This document shows, in pieces, positions 8,701-17,044 of a stretch of 64,000 nt of DNA. Origin of the DNA: Chloroflexota bacterium (GTDB taxonomy: Bacteria; Chloroflexota; Anaerolineae; UBA7937; B3-Chlor); assembly GCA_030603665.1 (NCBI GenBank), contig JAUVXJ010000015.1, forward strand, positions 1-64,000, read 5' to 3'. The notes below the pieces were generated by a model. The model saw only the letters and a program-made list of their open reading frames with translations, did no database searches and was not told where the DNA came from. The first letter of the stretch is position 1. Each line of letters begins with the position of its first letter. The translations under genes and the position numbers were made by a program.

Positions 8701-10953
8701 CAGGCCCTCATTGTACGGGACTACGCGAATTGGGATGGACGCTCCCCGCAGTGGGAAGAACAGAAGGTTGGAACTGTGCTGGGAATCCCCTTATTGCGAC
8801 TCGACCAACTGTTGGGAGTCCTCACCATCGATCGGCGCATGTCGCAGCCGTTCGATGAGGGCGACGTGAAACTGGCCACTCTGTTCGCGAACCAGGCCGC
8901 CATCGCTATCCAGAATGCCCGGACAGTCGCCGCGACCAAGAGCCGAGTCACTGAGCTCACAGCACTGAGAGAGGTCAGCCTACAACTCACACAGTCCCTT
9001 GATCTGGCCACGGTCCTGGACACCATCGTGGAGAGCGCCGTCAGCCTCGTCAACGCCACCGACGCTCACATCTTCCTCTACCACGAAGTCAAGAATGAAT
9101 TCGTTTTCGGATCGGGTGCGTGGGCTCCGGGCCGGGCAGGGAGCCTCTTCAAGACCGTTCGCGAGAACGGGCTCACGGCCACGGTAGCCACGCGCGGTGA
9201 GCCGGTGGTGATCAACGATGCAAGAACCCATGCTCTCTTCAGAGATGAGGTGGACGAGGACAGAGTTGTGGACGCAATTGCGGGATTCCCCCTCAAGCGC
9301 GCAAACCAGGTGCTGGGTGTGTTCAACGTAGCCTTCTTGGAGCCCCACACCTTCGACCAGGACGAGCTTCGCGTGCTGACTCTGCTGGCTGACCAGGCCG
9401 CCATCGCCATCGAGAACGCTCGCCTGTACCAGGAAACAGACCGCAGGCTCAAGGAGAGCCAAACCCTGCAGGAGATCTCGCGACTCGTCAACTCCTCGCT
9501 TGAAGCAGAGGAAATCCTCCAAACGGTGGTAGAGAAGCTCGCGTCGGCCTTCGGCTACAGCATGGTGAGCATATACACCATCGAAGGAGAGGAGCTACGT
9601 CTCGGTGCTCAGGTGGGGTATGATCCCGAGGCAGTCCCAGATTCGCTTCCTCTGGACACTGGAATCATCGGTCGTGTGGCCCGTAGCGGCGAAGCAGCAT
9701 TGGTTCCGGATGTCGGGGCTGATCCCGAATACCTCCCTGTTGTTCCCGGAATCGTGTCCGAGATCGCTGTGCCCATCCAGAAGAATCACCATGTGCTGGG
9801 CGTACTCAACGTCGAATCGACCGCTGCCACACCCCTGACAGAGGCCGATCTGAACCTGGTATCATCCATGGCTCATCAGGTCAGCGTGGCCATGCAAAAC
9901 GCCGAACTCTACCAGGCCGCACAAAAGGAGTTGGCCGAACGAAGGCGGGCGGAGGAGTCGTATCGTGCCGTGGTGAACCACTCTCTGCAGGGGCTGGCGA
10001 TAATACAGGACTCGCGCATCGTTTTCGCCAACCAGGCTGCAGTGGACATCCTCGGTTATACCCTTGATGAACTCTTGACGCTCTCACCCAAGCAGGTCAG
10101 AGATCTGATCCACCCGAACGATCAGGAGTTGGTCTGGGGCCGTCTTCTGGATCGGCAGTCAGGCAAGCCGGTGACAGCTCGGTACGACTGTCGCCTTGTT
10201 CGCAGGGACGGCGAGGTGCTCTGGGTTGAGGTGTTCGTCAATGTCACCGAGTACCAAGGGCGTCCGTCTATCCAGGCAGCTGTCGTGGACATCACCGGGC
10301 GCAAGCGAGCTCAGGAGGAACTGCGTCGCAGCTACCTAGCCTTGACGGGCACGTTGGAGGAAACGGTCAACGCTCTGGCAGCGCTGGCAGAGATCAGGGA
10401 TCTATACACCGCCGGACATCAGCAACGAGTGTCCCGGTTGGCCTGCACCATCGCGGAGAGAATGGGTTTGTCTGAAGAGCACATCCAGGGCATCAGTATG
10501 GCTGGACTGGTCCACGACATCGGCAAGATCCAGGTACCCGCCGAGATCCTCGCCAACCCCACGGAACTGACTGATCTCGAGACCCAGATGATCAGGACCC
10601 ACCCTCAGAACGCGTATGACATCCTCTGCAAGGTGGATTTCCCCTGGCCCGTTGCCGACATCGTACTCCAGCATCACGAAAGACTCGACGGCTCTGGCTA
10701 CCCCAAAGGGCTCACGAAGACGCAGATCCTCGAACAGGCAAGGATCCTGGCGGTATCAGATGTAGTCGAGGCCATGGCCTCCGACCGTCCCTACCGCCCG
10801 GCCCACAGTCTCGAAGAAACGCTGGAAGAGATCACTGGGAACGCCGGCGGCACATACGATGCAGCGGTAGTGAACGCTCTCATAACTCTCCTGAGGGAAA
10901 GAGACTTCGACCTTGCATCCCTGACAGCGAAGCTACCGCCGTCTGAGGAGTAG
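5791..10953 (+). CDS. Giant sensor: eight GAF domains, PAS, HD-GYP phosphodiesterase
   Basis: The 1720-residue soluble protein has no membrane segment. Eight GAF domains repeat with a period near 165 residues, starting at about 40, 230, 395, 560, 726, 892, 1057 and 1225. Most open with an [A/G]L-x-x-[V/T]S-type helix and end with QAAIAIENARL. A PAS domain (about 1390-1500) and an HD-GYP domain (about 1530-1710; His1575-Asp1576 in HDIGKIQVP, HHERLDGSGYP) follow. It is predicted to degrade cyclic di-GMP in response to several small ligands or redox signals bound by the GAF array. Its PAS-HD-GYP tail is very similar to that of the protein at 4037-5416. The ATG at 5791 has AGAGGA upstream; an ATG at 5781 is in another frame. 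Eight tandem GAFs is exceptional even for Chloroflexota. Confidence 0.9.
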   Translation: MSNQRQRQPRPEAASQTPQRERDQFGAAMDQTDQEMRDRSRTQERAVALSRTTARVHSLLNPDRVLETIGTELRDQGLMCYFGLLDDGTDELVLGHTNLSSKTLEATEAIVGMPVADIRLPADASTHLSAVLRDGETIFEKGVELRIREVVPAPMKGIAFQLAELLQARQAIAAPLVAGSDTLGILAVWSEHLAEEDVPTVTMLAQHAALAIERANLYEDEMRTVFEMEALRKTTLDMTRQLDLPQLLRAIVERAASLVGTKAGGLYLYWPEREELELVVSHNLGADYTGTRLKVGEGLSGRVILTGEPLVVERYSSWQNRSSKYDATHFGGVLAVPLKWGDKLIGVLNLTDGGIPRSFSDRDLWLLEWFANHAAVAIENARLFAESDHKIEQLAALHELTLDILAETDPSDLLLSIVRKATELLDAQAGAIDLFDPESQQLRMEYSHGYKRDYTGIGLAPGEGVAGIVCQTRQPLAVADYANWPDRVPQVNKDEIAAALGVPLLRGDELLGVLTIDRRDSPPFSDEDVQLATLFAGQAAIAMENARLHEEQARRSRELLALYETSLHVASRLELRSLLRAIIGRAVDLLGGRSGDIYLHRPDTHDLLSAASHQMPAQVEGSVMESGEGIGGRVMDSRQPLIVDDYESWAGRSDTYSGYGFARVIGVPILYGEELLGVIVVERAKESSRFTETDQNLLDLFAQQAAVAIENSRLFEETRQRAEELEGLYQVSTEVAEQLELPALLNTIVRRAIDLLDALSGSLYLCDPAREDLELIAVQGDTRDHTGIRVARGEGACGKVVQSGEPVVVKGHGRWDGKASQSEDEPIRSALAVPFRQGDTMLGVLLVDDASPERVFDASDVRVATLFANQAAIAIQNARLFAERERTIRQLAALQDVSLQVVSKTDLSEVLPTIVRVAAQLLGAQAGAIDLCNPQNEELELTAIYGYEDALVGKKHALGEGVVGRVAQSEQALIVRDYANWDGRSPQWEEQKVGTVLGIPLLRLDQLLGVLTIDRRMSQPFDEGDVKLATLFANQAAIAIQNARTVAATKSRVTELTALREVSLQLTQSLDLATVLDTIVESAVSLVNATDAHIFLYHEVKNEFVFGSGAWAPGRAGSLFKTVRENGLTATVATRGEPVVINDARTHALFRDEVDEDRVVDAIAGFPLKRANQVLGVFNVAFLEPHTFDQDELRVLTLLADQAAIAIENARLYQETDRRLKESQTLQEISRLVNSSLEAEEILQTVVEKLASAFGYSMVSIYTIEGEELRLGAQVGYDPEAVPDSLPLDTGIIGRVARSGEAALVPDVGADPEYLPVVPGIVSEIAVPIQKNHHVLGVLNVESTAATPLTEADLNLVSSMAHQVSVAMQNAELYQAAQKELAERRRAEESYRAVVNHSLQGLAIIQDSRIVFANQAAVDILGYTLDELLTLSPKQVRDLIHPNDQELVWGRLLDRQSGKPVTARYDCRLVRRDGEVLWVEVFVNVTEYQGRPSIQAAVVDITGRKRAQEELRRSYLALTGTLEETVNALAALAEIRDLYTAGHQQRVSRLACTIAERMGLSEEHIQGISMAGLVHDIGKIQVPAEILANPTELTDLETQMIRTHPQNAYDILCKVDFPWPVADIVLQHHERLDGSGYPKGLTKTQILEQARILAVSDVVEAMASDRPYRPAHSLEETLEEITGNAGGTYDAAVVNALITLLRERDFDLASLTAKLPPSEE

Positions 10954-10998
10954 GATCCCGGGGCCACACCGGGGGCAGCCTGCGCACCAGACCCACAT

Positions 10999-11478
10999 TC
11001 AGCGTATGCGCCCGCGCACCGTCAACTGGCCTTCCTGCAACTCCAATGCCTCGATTGTTACCGTCAGCTCATCTTCCCTGAGCATCAATTGCCTATTCAG
11101 CTGCTCCTCTATCTGGAACCGGACGAACTCAGGCAGCGCCGCTGTCCCCATCTTCAACTCGACGATGGAAAGTGCGGGGATGCCGTCTTGCAGATAGACG
11201 TCTGCCCGGCCGCTCACCTCCGCCCGGAGCCCGCCAAGTTGCACTTTTCCAGAGAGACCAATACCGTTTGGGTCAATCGATATCCTCGTGCCTGGGAGTG
11301 GAACGCCCGCGTGCCGCCCCGCATACCATGCCAGCGTCTCCTCCAGCTCGGTATCAGTGACCGTCAGCTCGAAGCTCTCCCCGTGGTGGGTTCCCGCCCT
11401 AGCCTTCTCCCTGAACTCCCCGAGTTCCCGGACAAGCCGCGGCGCGGTTGCACCCTGTTCCCCCATCTCCTCAGCCAT
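10999..11478 (-). CDS. Uncharacterised protein, distantly DUF2993/LmeA-like
   Basis: The 159-residue product starts at the ATG at 11478, preceded by GAGGAAG; an in-frame ATG at 11544 lacks a ribosome site. No signal peptide or membrane span is seen. The body has paired beta-rich stretches (IDPNGIGLSGKVQLGG and VTIEALELQEGQLTVRGRI) around an amphipathic helix LPEFVRFQIEEQLNRQL. This layout resembles DUF2993/LmeA-type lipid-binding proteins, but the match is by eye only. It is convergent with the giant GAF gene and divergent from the epimerase gene. Confidence 0.6.
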   Translation of the reverse strand: MAEEMGEQGATAPRLVRELGEFREKARAGTHHGESFELTVTDTELEETLAWYAGRHAGVPLPGTRISIDPNGIGLSGKVQLGGLRAEVSGRADVYLQDGIPALSIVELKMGTAALPEFVRFQIEEQLNRQLMLREDELTVTIEALELQEGQLTVRGRIR

Positions 11479-11611
11479 ATAAACTTCCTCACACTTCCCT
11501 GCAAGGTGGTGGATGGGTCTATTGTATCGCAGACCCTGGGCCAAACCAAGTCGTCGCTGCCTGGCCGGCGGAGTGGGGGATCACTCCTAGAATCTCAATG
11601 CGCCGCTGGCA

Positions 11612-11640
11612 TTGACCTGCTCTTGTGGCAGCGCTATAAT
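11612..11640 (+). promoter_or_regulatory. Near-consensus promoter of the epimerase gene
   Basis: TTGACC (11612-11617), 17-nt spacer, TATAAT (11635-11640). Transcription should start near 11647, leaving a leader of only about 14 nt before the TTG start at 11661. The short leader still includes a GGGGG ribosome site. Confidence 0.8.
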
Positions 11641-11660
11641 CCCTCGAAGGGGGTACCGCC

Positions 11661-12581
11661 TTGAAGGTGCTGGTTACCGGGGGAGCAGGGTTCATAGGTT
11701 CTCACGTCGTGGACGCTCTGATAGAAGACGGCCACAGCGTGGCGGTGGTTGACAATCTCTCTACCGGAAAGAGGGAGCACGTGAATCCGCAGGCCAGCTT
11801 CCACCAGGTGGACATCCGCAGCCCTGAGTTGAGCGACGTCTTCCAGCTGGAGAGACCTGACCTGGTTAACCACCACGCGGCGCACGTGGATGTGCGCCGC
11901 TCCATGATCGACCCTCGTCATGACGCCGATGTCAACGTAGCTGGCTCCTTGAACTTGTTGGAGTGCGCCCGCCAGCAGGGGATCAGTAAGTTCGTCTACG
12001 CCTCTACCGGTGGCGCAGTGTACGGCGAGCCAGTGTATCTTCCCTGCGACGAGGATCACCCCCTCAATCCGATCTGTCCCTACGGGGTAAGCAAGCTGAC
12101 GGTGGAAAGATACGTCTCATTCTACGGCCACGCCCATGGCCTGCAGTATGCCATTCTCCGCTACCCCAATGTGTATGGACCCCGCCAGGACCCCTTCGGC
12201 GAGGGAGGGGTGGTGGCCATCTTCTCCCGGCAGATGCTTCAGGGAGGACAGGTGGTGATCAACGGCAATGGTGATCAGGAGCGCGATTTCGTGTACGTGG
12301 CCGACATCGTCCGCGCCAATATCCTTGCTCAAGACGGTCTCCATGGGCAGATCTACAACCTGGGGGCTGGCGTGGGCACTTCGATCAACGAGCTGTTCAC
12401 CATTATGAGCCGCATAGCCGGATGCTCAGACAAGCCCATCCACGGCCCTCCCAAGTCAGGCGAGACCTTCAAGATCTATCTCGACGCCCACAAGGCGCGG
12501 GTGGAACTGGGGTGGCAGCCGCAAGTCGACCTGAATGAAGGACTGGGAAGGACCATACAGTCCCACCGCAGTCCAGACTAG
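11661..12581 (+). CDS. NAD-dependent sugar-nucleotide epimerase (UDP-glucose 4-epimerase-like)
   Basis: This 306-residue extended short-chain dehydrogenase begins with the nucleotide-binding motif GGAGFIGS. It has the catalytic YxxxK (YGVSKLTVERY) and the usual downstream RYPNVYGPRQDP motif. The family interconverts UDP- or TDP-sugars at C4 in the cytoplasm, supplying precursors for glycolipid or envelope polysaccharide. It starts at TTG (11661) behind a near-consensus promoter. The next genes downstream concern envelope lipids and glycosyl transfer, which fits. The exact sugar substrate cannot be told from sequence. Confidence 0.88.
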   Translation: MKVLVTGGAGFIGSHVVDALIEDGHSVAVVDNLSTGKREHVNPQASFHQVDIRSPELSDVFQLERPDLVNHHAAHVDVRRSMIDPRHDADVNVAGSLNLLECARQQGISKFVYASTGGAVYGEPVYLPCDEDHPLNPICPYGVSKLTVERYVSFYGHAHGLQYAILRYPNVYGPRQDPFGEGGVVAIFSRQMLQGGQVVINGNGDQERDFVYVADIVRANILAQDGLHGQIYNLGAGVGTSINELFTIMSRIAGCSDKPIHGPPKSGETFKIYLDAHKARVELGWQPQVDLNEGLGRTIQSHRSPD

Positions 12582-12955
12582 AGCCGTTCAGGTCAGCAGA
12601 CGTCACGCCTCACGCCTCAAGCGCCGCCTTCCGGCCGTAATCATGTTCAAAATACCCCTGCACCGCGTCTCCACCGGGAAGACTATGCGCGCAGAGCTGA
12701 AGAACACCATCAGGGTCGCACATGAAGGACCTGCCCCCTCCCTCTCGCCACGGCCGTCCATGCTCGCCACACCTATTACAGCCGTGCGCGCCAGCGGAAC
12801 GCGTGCCGGCGATGAGGTCGTCAGTTGCCGTGTGACTCACCCACGAATCTGAGGAGACACCTCTGAGATCAGGTCACATGATCAACGCACCGGGTCTCGT
12901 TAGACCACCGGCATGGCGCCGACACCGAAGAGAGTAGCTTCAGCCTCTTGTGCTG
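12582..12955. other. Gene-free stretch between epimerase and phosphatase-family genes
   Basis: No gene is supported; short open frames on both strands are arginine-, glycine- and proline-rich and resemble no family. A short tandem CACGCCT lies near 12603-12618. The only regulatory signal seen is the extended -10 just downstream. Confidence 0.4.
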
Positions 12956-12964
12956 TGGTATAAT
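12956..12964 (+). promoter_or_regulatory. Extended -10 promoter (TGG-TATAAT)
   Basis: A perfect TATAAT (12959-12964) is preceded by TGn, the extended -10 pattern. No good -35 lies upstream. Transcription would start about 25 nt before the GTG at 12995. Confidence 0.6.
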
Positions 12965-12994
12965 GGTTCCCGTTTGTGAAAGGAGAAACAGTTC

Positions 12995-14680
12995 GTGTCA
13001 GACAGTGTCAGGCCGAAGAATCGAAAGGTCATGGTCATAGGCCTCGATGGGGCCACCTTCGACCTCATACGTCCCTGGATTAAGGACGGTACCATGCCCA
13101 CCCTCCAACGACTCGTCAAAGGTGGAGCGTCGGGCGTTCTCACCACAACTCTTCCCCCCATCAGCTCTTCGGCCTGGGTCTCCTTCGCCACGGGCAAGAA
13201 CCCCGGCAAACATGGACTGGTGGACTTCGTCCATCCGCGACCAAGCAGTTATCAGATCTCCATCGTCAGCCCTCAGCAGCGTGCCTCCAAGGCCATCTGG
13301 AACCTGCTCAGTGACGCAGGGCGGAAGGTGGGGATAGTGGGTATGCCGGTCACCTACCCCCCCGAAGAGGTGAACGGGTACATGGTCAGCGACTTCCTCA
13401 CCCCCAGCGCCAGCGATGACTACACCTACCCCCCATCCCTCGCCGACGAGCTGGAGCTGGCCATGGGCGGCTTCCCTTTGCTCCCTGACGAAAGATACCG
13501 CTCCACCAAGTTCACAGACAAGTTCATCGCGGACATGGTCACCGATGTGGAGCGCAGGCTAGAAGGAGCGCTCTACCTGCTGGACAACAAAGAAGCCGAC
13601 CTCTTCTTCATCCTCTTCTGGAGCAACGACATGCTTCAGCACGAGACGTGGAGTCTCCTCGACGAGACCCATCCGGACCACGATCCGCGGGCCGGCGAGA
13701 GATACAGAAGCCTGGTGGTTGACTTCCATCGGAAGCTGGACCATGCCGTAGGTCGCCTGCTGGAGAAAGCGGGGCCTGAGGATCTGGTCATCGTCATGTC
13801 AGATCATGGCTTCGGCCCCGTCCATAGCTTCTTCCTGGTTAACAACTGGCTACGAGAGGCGGGATTCCTCAAGCTGAAGAAGAAGCCCTTGACCCGACTG
13901 AAGTACGCGCTCTTTCGGTTGGGTTTTGCCCCCTTGGGCGTGTTCCGCCTCGTCAAGGCTCTGCGATTGGGGTTCCTGAGACGCCGCTTCCGCTTTCAAA
14001 GAGGAGGCGGGCTGATGAAGCGCCTTTTCCTCAGCTTCGCCGACGTAGATTGGGCGCGCACCAAAGCGTTCGCCGTAGGAAGCTTTGGACAGATCTACAT
14101 CAATCAGGTTGGCCAAAGACCGCAGGGTATAGTGCAGCCCGGGAAAGAGTACGAAGAACTGCGCGAGGAGATAGCGGCACAGGCCCTGGAACTCCTCGAC
14201 CCTCGCACAGGGCAAAGAGTCGTGGACAGGGTTCACCGCAGGGAGGAGATTTACTCGGGTCCGTTGGTGGAGAAAGCCCCGGATCTGGTTCTCCAGTCCA
14301 GGAATTGGGAGTACATGGCCTTTGGCCACGCCGATTTCGGCGCGTCCCACGTTGTCGAGCCCATCGTAGGCATGTCTGGCCATCACCGTCCCGATGGCGT
14401 CGTGATGCTGGCGGGACAGGGCATCGAGGCCGGTGTGGAGCTCGACGGAGCCAACATCACGGACCTGGCTCCCACCATACTGTACGCCATGGGTATTCCC
14501 ATTCCCTTTGACATGGACGGCCGCGTCCTCACCGACGCCTTCACCCCCGACTACCTGTCTGCCGTCAAGGTGCAATACAGCGACGAATTGTCTGAGCGAC
14601 CGACAGGCGAAGATCAATATTCCGAAGAAGACGCGGAAGAGATCAAGGAGCGACTACGCGGTCTGGGGTATGTCGGCTAG
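12995..14680 (+). CDS. Alkaline phosphatase superfamily protein (type I phosphodiesterase-like)
   Basis: The 561-residue protein starts at GTG with AGGAGA 9 nt upstream. It shows the metal-site motifs of the predicted AP superfamily / nucleotide pyrophosphatase group: VIGLDGATFD near the N-terminus, a serine/threonine-rich SSSAWVSFATGKNPGKHG segment, and SDHGFGP in the second half. The C-terminus ends in the family's EIKERLRGLGY motif. No signal peptide is evident, so it probably acts in the cytoplasm or at the membrane face. It is followed closely by a flippase-like membrane protein and a lipid glycosyltransferase, so a phospholipid or polyprenyl-phosphate substrate is a reasonable guess. 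Confidence 0.8.
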   Translation: MSDSVRPKNRKVMVIGLDGATFDLIRPWIKDGTMPTLQRLVKGGASGVLTTTLPPISSSAWVSFATGKNPGKHGLVDFVHPRPSSYQISIVSPQQRASKAIWNLLSDAGRKVGIVGMPVTYPPEEVNGYMVSDFLTPSASDDYTYPPSLADELELAMGGFPLLPDERYRSTKFTDKFIADMVTDVERRLEGALYLLDNKEADLFFILFWSNDMLQHETWSLLDETHPDHDPRAGERYRSLVVDFHRKLDHAVGRLLEKAGPEDLVIVMSDHGFGPVHSFFLVNNWLREAGFLKLKKKPLTRLKYALFRLGFAPLGVFRLVKALRLGFLRRRFRFQRGGGLMKRLFLSFADVDWARTKAFAVGSFGQIYINQVGQRPQGIVQPGKEYEELREEIAAQALELLDPRTGQRVVDRVHRREEIYSGPLVEKAPDLVLQSRNWEYMAFGHADFGASHVVEPIVGMSGHHRPDGVVMLAGQGIEAGVELDGANITDLAPTILYAMGIPIPFDMDGRVLTDAFTPDYLSAVKVQYSDELSERPTGEDQYSEEDAEEIKERLRGLGYVG

Positions 14681-14692
14681 GAGGACCCTCGC

Positions 14693-15685
14693 TTGAGCAA
14701 CAGAGTGCGACTCATCGTCGGTACAGTCATAGGCCTGCTGTTGCTGGGCCTGGTCCTCGTGAGGGTCGATCTGCGGCAGATGATGGAAACCCTCGCAGCG
14801 GCCGACTACATCTACCTGCTGCCAGCGCTCGTGGCCCAGATGGGTTTCTTCCTCATCAAGGCCTTACGCTGGAGGTACCTCTTCCCCTCCGAGCGCCGCG
14901 TTCCCTTCAGCACGCTATTCTCTGCCACCCTCATCGGCTACTTTGGCAATCAGATCATCGGTGCCAGCAGCGGCGAGCTCCTTCGCTCCATCGTTCTGGG
15001 TCAGAAGGGAAGCTGGAGCAAGAGCGCCACCCTGGGCACCATCTTCGTAGAGAAGATGTGGGACATCCTAGTACTGTCCCTTCTCCTACTGGGCCTCCTG
15101 TGGACCATCCCGCTGCCTCCCCTCGTGCAGACCGTGGGTCAAGCGAGTCTTCTAGTCCTGCTTTTCGGAGCCTCGTTGCTCGTCCTTCTGCTATCTCGAA
15201 GCCAGTGGGCAACGAAGCTGGTCGGCCTGATCACAAACAGACTGTCAGCACAGCTCGCCCAGCGACTGGTTGGCATACTGGAGCGCTTCACATTGGGCGT
15301 GCAGGCCATGCAGGAATGGAAACGATCGGTCCTGGCTCTCGTCCTGACTGTGCCCATGTGGCTCCTCCTGACCGTGAGCTTCTACTTCCTGGGGCGCGCT
15401 GCGCTCATCCCCCTCGGTTTCGGCCCATACATCTTCCCTGTAGTGGTCATTGCTCTCGCCGCATCCATCCCCAACCCTCCCTGGAACGTCGGGATGCTTG
15501 AGATACTCTCTATCACCACCTTGGGGGTCTTTGGTGTGCCCAGCAGCCAGGCACTGGCCTTCGTTGTGCTCATGCGAGCTATGCGTCTAGTGCCCATTGT
15601 CTGGGGGTACGTCCTCTTCTCCAGAGAAGGCTATGGCCTGCGCACCCGAGCGCACCCCGCCCTCGAGGCAGAGAAGCCCCACTAG
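14693..15685 (+). CDS. Integral membrane protein, LPG-synthase-TM / UPF0104 family
   Basis: This 330-residue polytopic protein has about eight hydrophobic helices, beginning LIVGTVIGLLLLGLVLVRVD. It resembles the flippase-like transmembrane domain of lysylphosphatidylglycerol synthases (AglD/YbhN group), including a FGNQIIGASSGELLRS motif. The start is TTG at 14693, 12 nt after the stop of the phosphatase-family gene, with GGAGG between them, so translation is probably coupled. Family members work with glycosyltransferases in envelope lipid synthesis, which matches the next gene. The transported or modified lipid is unknown. Confidence 0.82.
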   Translation: MSNRVRLIVGTVIGLLLLGLVLVRVDLRQMMETLAAADYIYLLPALVAQMGFFLIKALRWRYLFPSERRVPFSTLFSATLIGYFGNQIIGASSGELLRSIVLGQKGSWSKSATLGTIFVEKMWDILVLSLLLLGLLWTIPLPPLVQTVGQASLLVLLFGASLLVLLLSRSQWATKLVGLITNRLSAQLAQRLVGILERFTLGVQAMQEWKRSVLALVLTVPMWLLLTVSFYFLGRAALIPLGFGPYIFPVVVIALAASIPNPPWNVGMLEILSITTLGVFGVPSSQALAFVVLMRAMRLVPIVWGYVLFSREGYGLRTRAHPALEAEKPH

Positions 15686-15691
15686 GAACCG

Positions 15692-16837
15692 ATGGCCAAC
15701 AGCATTCTCATCCTCATGTGCGACTCAGGCGGCGGCCACCGCAGCGTCACTGACGCTCTAGTGGGCGCGCTCTCCCATCTGTTCCCAGGCAAGTACGCTG
15801 TCCATCTCTCCGACATCATGGCCGACGGCTTTCCGTTTCCACTGAACACCGCCGGTCGCATGTACGGCCCAGTTGTCGACCGGCTCCCACGTTCGTGGGG
15901 TCTGCTCTGGCATTTCACCAATGGCCGGCGCCGATCGCCTCTGATTCTGAGGCTCCTTGCCCCTTTGGCCTTCAACAGGCTGGCCAACATAATGCAGACT
16001 GCCGAGCCGGACGTCGTTGTTTCCACACACCCCTGGGCCAATCACCTGCCAGCCTGGCTGATCCAGCGCATGAAGCGGAAGCTGCCCCTGGTCACTGTGG
16101 TCACCGACCCCATCAGCATCCATCACTGGTGGCTATGTCCCGCGGTGGATCTCTGCCTGGTTCCCACGGAGCAAGCCCATCGCAAGGCGCTGGAGGCCGG
16201 GCTCGCACCAGAGAAGGTGAAGGTCGTCGGGATGCCAGTGAGCCTTGACTTCGCCAGCGCCACCCGAGACAGGTTCGAATTGAGAGAGAAACTGGGCCTG
16301 GCCCACGACCGCCTCACCGTACTCGTGACGGGTGGGGGCGACGGCATGGGGAACGTGTACACCGCTGCCAGAGCAGCAGCGCAGGCAGAACTACACGTGC
16401 AACTGGTCATCGTCGCGGGAAGAAACGATAATCTGAAGGCCCGGCTCGGAGCGGTGCCCTGGGAGGTGCCCACCTCTGTCCTTGGCTTCGTCGATAATAT
16501 GCCCGACCTGATGCACGCGGCCGACGTACTCGTCACCAAGGCAGGGCCGAGCACTATCAGCGAGGCTCTCAGCTGCGGATTGCCCATGCTCATCAGCGGT
16601 GCATTGAGGGGACAGGAGGAGGGGAACGCCGAATGGGTGGCCGAGACCGGTGCCGCTGTCCTGACACCGACATCGCGCGAGCTTGCTGCTGCGCTCAGGG
16701 ATCTGGCGCGCAATGGTAATGAAAGACTCCTTCGCATGAGTCGCAGAGCCCGCGAGGCGGCTCGTCCAGATGCGGCCCTCCACGCCGCCAGACTGATAGA
16801 CCGCATCGCCAGCGGGTCAGCCCGACGGGGCGCTTGA
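15692..16837 (+). CDS. MGDG-synthase/diacylglycerol-glucosyltransferase-like glycosyltransferase (GT28)
   Basis: The 381-residue protein begins LILMCDSGGGHRSVTDAL, the N-terminal acceptor-binding motif of MurG/MGDG synthase-like GT28 enzymes. STHPW and the C-terminal donor site KAGPSTISEALSCGLPM are also present. It would transfer a sugar from a nucleotide donor to diacylglycerol or a similar lipid at the inner membrane face. It begins 6 nt after the membrane-protein gene, completing a three-gene set with the phosphatase-family protein. An upstream epimerase could supply the donor sugar. Confidence 0.85.
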   Translation: MANSILILMCDSGGGHRSVTDALVGALSHLFPGKYAVHLSDIMADGFPFPLNTAGRMYGPVVDRLPRSWGLLWHFTNGRRRSPLILRLLAPLAFNRLANIMQTAEPDVVVSTHPWANHLPAWLIQRMKRKLPLVTVVTDPISIHHWWLCPAVDLCLVPTEQAHRKALEAGLAPEKVKVVGMPVSLDFASATRDRFELREKLGLAHDRLTVLVTGGGDGMGNVYTAARAAAQAELHVQLVIVAGRNDNLKARLGAVPWEVPTSVLGFVDNMPDLMHAADVLVTKAGPSTISEALSCGLPMLISGALRGQEEGNAEWVAETGAAVLTPTSRELAAALRDLARNGNERLLRMSRRAREAARPDAALHAARLIDRIASGSARRGA

Positions 16838-17044
16838 TCGACCACGTGTCCACGGGGGGCGCTGCCGGACCGCGCACTCCCGACGCGGCCTTCGCCTGGG
16901 GCAGTGGCATCGCGCAAAGGTTCGCAGCATGAATCGTCGATGGTCTCGCGAACGAAGTAGTGCCAGCTCAAGACTCAGTGACGCCAGGATCGCACCGGAG
17001 GTTCGAGCGGTCTCCGGACAGGAACCCTCTCTGGAAGGCTGGTC

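Noticed and set aside
16123..16971. 282-codon minus-strand open frame
   Set aside because: Shadow of the glycosyltransferase gene; Ser/Arg/Ala-rich with no domain.
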